DNA of 17,033 nucleotides from DAOMFB01 sp035519355 (GTDB taxonomy: Bacteria; Acidobacteriota; Thermoanaerobaculia; UBA5066), in NCBI GenBank assembly GCA_035519355.1, contig DATIWM010000045.1, positions 1-17,033 of the forward strand. Reading direction: 5' to 3'. The translations under genes were made by a program, and so were the position numbers. Shown here piece after piece: positions 15,112-17,033 of this stretch. The notes below the pieces were generated by a model. That model had not been told where the DNA came from. It worked only from the letters and a program-made list of their open reading frames with translations, and made no database searches. The first letter of the stretch is position 1, and every line of letters starts with the position of its first letter.

Positions 15112-16074
15112 TCAGTTCCCCGCCGCGCGCGAGGCGTCGATGAGGCGGTGTGCCCCGGCCGCGAGAAGCCGCTCGGCCAGGCGCCGGCCGAGGTCGACCG
15201 CCTCGGCGACCGAGACGCACGGCCCGGCCTCCTCGCCGTCCAGGGCCTCCCGGCCGTCGAGCGACAGGACCCGGCCCCGGAGGCGGAGCGTTCCGCCGTC
15301 GAGCGTCGCGTGGGCCCCCACGGGAGCCCGGCAGCCGCCGCGCAAAAAATGAAGGAGCGCGCGCTCGGCTTCCGCCGTGGCATGCGCCGCCGCGTCATCC
15401 TGTGTGGCGAGCGCGGCGCGCGTCCTCTCGTCGTCTTCGCGGCAGACCATCGCGAGGGCCCCCTGCGCGGGCGCCGGCAGGAATTCTTCCACCGAGAGGC
15501 GGCGGGCGATGACGGGGCTCCGGCCGAGGCGATCGAGGCCCGCGGCGGCGAGGAGCAGCGCGTCGGCGCGCCCCTCCTCGAGCCGCGCGAGCCGCGTGTC
15601 GACGTTGCCGGCCATCGCGACGGCCGAGAGGTCGGGACGGAGCCGGAGGAGCTGCGCGACGCGGCGCGGGCTGGACGTCGCCACGCGGCCGCCGCGCGGG
15701 AGATCCGGCACCGAGGCGACGCCCCCCGCCTTGAGCCGGCTCGCCACGACGAGGGCGTCGTGGACGTCGGCCCGCCGCGGCACGGCGGCGAGAAGAAGGC
15801 CCGCGGGCGAGACCGTCGGGACGTCCTTGAGCGAGTGGACCGCGAAGTCGATCTCGTCCTTGAGGAGCGCCTCGTCGAGCGCCCGGGTGAAGACGCCCGC
15901 CTCGTCCCCTCCGGGTGGCGCTTTTCCCTCGGTCGAGAGCTGGTCGCCCTGCGTCCGGACGAGAACGACGTCCACGGCGAGGCCGGACGCCCGGGCGAGG
16001 TCGACGGCGGCGGCGGAAGACTGGGCGCGGGCGAGGGCGCTCCCGCGCGTCCCCATGCGGAGCGATCCCGTCAC
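15112..16074 (-). CDS. hemC: Hydroxymethylbilane synthase (porphobilinogen deaminase), GTG start
   Basis: HemC links four porphobilinogens into hydroxymethylbilane on a covalently bound dipyrromethane cofactor. With the GTG at 16074 the protein is 320 residues and starts VTGSLRMGTRGSALARAQ, matching family N-termini. This start also has GGAG at 16080-16083 with a 5-base spacer and makes a GTGA overlap with the hemA stop. The ATG at 16056 would cut off the first strand and lacks a ribosome site. The catalytic aspartate is D84 in VHSLKDVP (the same number as in E. coli), and the cofactor-binding cysteine is C248 in LRGGCRAPVGAHA. SSPRRVAQLL, GNVDTRLARL and LPAPAQGALA are also present. A T6 run lies near the cysteine codon (15343-15348). 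Confidence 0.96.
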   Translation of the reverse strand: MTGSLRMGTRGSALARAQSSAAAVDLARASGLAVDVVLVRTQGDQLSTEGKAPPGGDEAGVFTRALDEALLKDEIDFAVHSLKDVPTVSPAGLLLAAVPRRADVHDALVVASRLKAGGVASVPDLPRGGRVATSSPRRVAQLLRLRPDLSAVAMAGNVDTRLARLEEGRADALLLAAAGLDRLGRSPVIARRLSVEEFLPAPAQGALAMVCREDDERTRAALATQDDAAAHATAEAERALLHFLRGGCRAPVGAHATLDGGTLRLRGRVLSLDGREALDGEEAGPCVSVAEAVDLGRRLAERLLAAGAHRLIDASRAAGN

Positions 16075-17033
16075 GGCTTCTCCGGCGGATCGAGGCGGAA
16101 GAGGTTCCGGACCGCATCGGCGCGCTCGAGACGATCGGAGGCGTCTCCCTCCTTCAGCCCGACCGTGGGGTGGTGCAGGATCTTGGAGACGATGGAGTCG
16201 GTCAGCCGGTCGATCACCTTTTCGGCGTCGGGGCCGAGGACGGCGATCTTCCCGCGATAGGCCTCGAGCTCCTGCCGGCGGATCCCCTCGAGCTTCCCGC
16301 GGAGCGCTCTGACGACGTCGACGTGATGAAGGCCGCCGTACCAGTCCCGAAACTTTCCGACGGCCTCCTCGACGATCGCCTCGGCTTTCGGAACCTCGGC
16401 TCTCCGGGCCGCGGCGTTCTCGGCGGCGACCTCGTTCAGGGCGTCGACGTCGTACCGGTAGACATCCGACAGCTCGTCGACGGCCGGCTCCACGTCCCGC
16501 GGCACGGCCAGGTCGAGGATCAGGAGCGGCCCGTGGCGGCGGGCCCGGTGGCGCGCTTCGGCGAAGGCCTTCGCCCTGATCACGGGCTCGGATGCGCCGG
16601 TGGCCGAGATGATCAGGTCCGACTCGGCCGCGGCGGTCACGAGCGACTCCCATGGGACGGCGCGGCCGCCGATCGCCCTGGCCAGCGCCGCGGCGCGCCC
16701 TTCGGAGCGGTTGCAGACCCGGAGGTCGGTCGCGCCGTTCTCGACGAGGAGCTCGGCCGTCAGCTCGGCGGTCTCTCCCGCGCCGACGACGAGGACGCGG
16801 CGGCCGGCCAGCTCCTCGAAGACGCGCCCGACCAGGAGCAGGGCGATCCCGGGCACCGACGTGGGCCGGGCTCCCAGGGACGTCTCGTTCCGGACGCGCT
16901 TGCCGCACTCGAGCGCCGACTGGAAGAGGCGGTTCGTGACGGCGCGGGCGGCGCCCGCTTCCGACGCGAGCCGGTAGGCGGCGCGGATCTGGCCGAGGAT
17001 CTGCGCCTCGCCGAGGACCATCGAGTCGAGCCC
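16071..17033 (-). CDS. hemA: Glutamyl-tRNA reductase (N-terminus cut by window edge)
   Basis: HemA reduces glutamyl-tRNA with NADPH to glutamate-1-semialdehyde, the committed step of the C5 route. The frame runs off the window (GLDSMVLGEAQILGQ is the first visible part), so about 100 N-terminal residues, including the catalytic cysteine and tRNA-contact region, are not seen. The 320 visible residues include NRLFQSALECGKRVRNET, the NADPH-binding VLVVGAGETAELTAELL, the CNRSEGRAAALA stretch, LILDLAVPRDVEPAV, YDVDALNEV and the C-terminal dimerisation helices up to SKILHHPTVGLKEGD. Heads the hemA-C-D-B-L order; its TGA overlaps the hemC GTG. The operon promoter must lie outside the window. Confidence 0.97.
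   Translation of the reverse strand, partial: GLDSMVLGEAQILGQIRAAYRLASEAGAARAVTNRLFQSALECGKRVRNETSLGARPTSVPGIALLLVGRVFEELAGRRVLVVGAGETAELTAELLVENGATDLRVCNRSEGRAAALARAIGGRAVPWESLVTAAAESDLIISATGASEPVIRAKAFAEARHRARRHGPLLILDLAVPRDVEPAVDELSDVYRYDVDALNEVAAENAAARRAEVPKAEAIVEEAVGKFRDWYGGLHHVDVVRALRGKLEGIRRQELEAYRGKIAVLGPDAEKVIDRLTDSIVSKILHHPTVGLKEGDASDRLERADAVRNLFRLDPPEKP
16080..16083 (-). promoter_or_regulatory. Shine-Dalgarno deciding the hemC GTG start
   Basis: GGAG on the minus strand, 5 bases before the GTG at 16074 and inside the 3' end of hemA. It favours GTG 16074 over the later in-frame ATG at 16056. Confidence 0.6.

Noticed and set aside
16075..16908. Upstream extension of hemC inside hemA
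   Set aside because: Translation is low-complexity Arg-rich sequence; the hemA frame carries all conserved motifs there.
1..17033. Mobile elements, CRISPR, tRNA or prophage
   Set aside because: No transposase or integrase motifs, no direct repeat arrays, no cloverleaf-like stretch in the short gaps, and gene composition is uniform across the window.

Overview
The window is 17,033 bases of very GC-rich bacterial chromosome. It is packed with genes: 14 protein-coding genes, of which 12 are complete and 2 are cut by the window edges. The longest stretch without a gene is 94 bases. Strong GC bias at third codon positions makes long shadow reading frames on the opposite strand, which I have left out. 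I see no rRNA, tRNA, CRISPR array, insertion sequence, integrase or phage gene. The content is core metabolism plus cell-envelope functions. The GC content, the gene order and the large ABC-exporter-type permease would fit an Acidobacteriota-like or other deep-branching Gram-negative lineage. That placement is inference from overall character, and no marker gene here proves it.

Left part, plus strand (1-5580): the 3' four-fifths of carB (large subunit of carbamoyl-phosphate synthase), then an O-antigen ligase/polymerase-type membrane protein carrying an extra C-terminal soluble domain, then a membrane-anchored LytM/M23-fold protein. The last two genes share an ATGA stop/start overlap. The LytM-fold protein has lost most of its zinc-site histidines, so it is probably not an active peptidase.

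Middle (5581-10463): two minus-strand genes, aroC (chorismate synthase) followed with no gap by a class V PLP-dependent aminotransferase-like enzyme. Only 24 bases from aroC, and divergent from it, lies a two-gene ABC transporter operon (ATPase plus 603-residue permease, ATGA overlap). The aroC/ABC gap and the aroC start codon hold two adjacent inverted repeats that could be an operator.

Right part, minus strand (10476-17033): a compact tetrapyrrole operon in the order hemA (partial), hemC, hemD, hemB, hemL. Apart from glutamyl-tRNA synthetase it encodes the whole C5 route from glutamyl-tRNA to uroporphyrinogen III. Several junctions overlap (GTGA, ATGA and 13 bases). A GNAT acetyltransferase follows hemL after 10 bases. 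After a 94-base gap with a plausible promoter comes an NmrA/HSCARG-like NAD(P)-binding protein.

No clear new defence, mobile or biosynthetic system is visible. The points most worth a second look are the degenerate LytM protein beside a modified O-antigen ligase, the nested inverted repeats at the aroC/ABC divergent start, and the GNAT and NmrA-like genes at the end of the heme operon.
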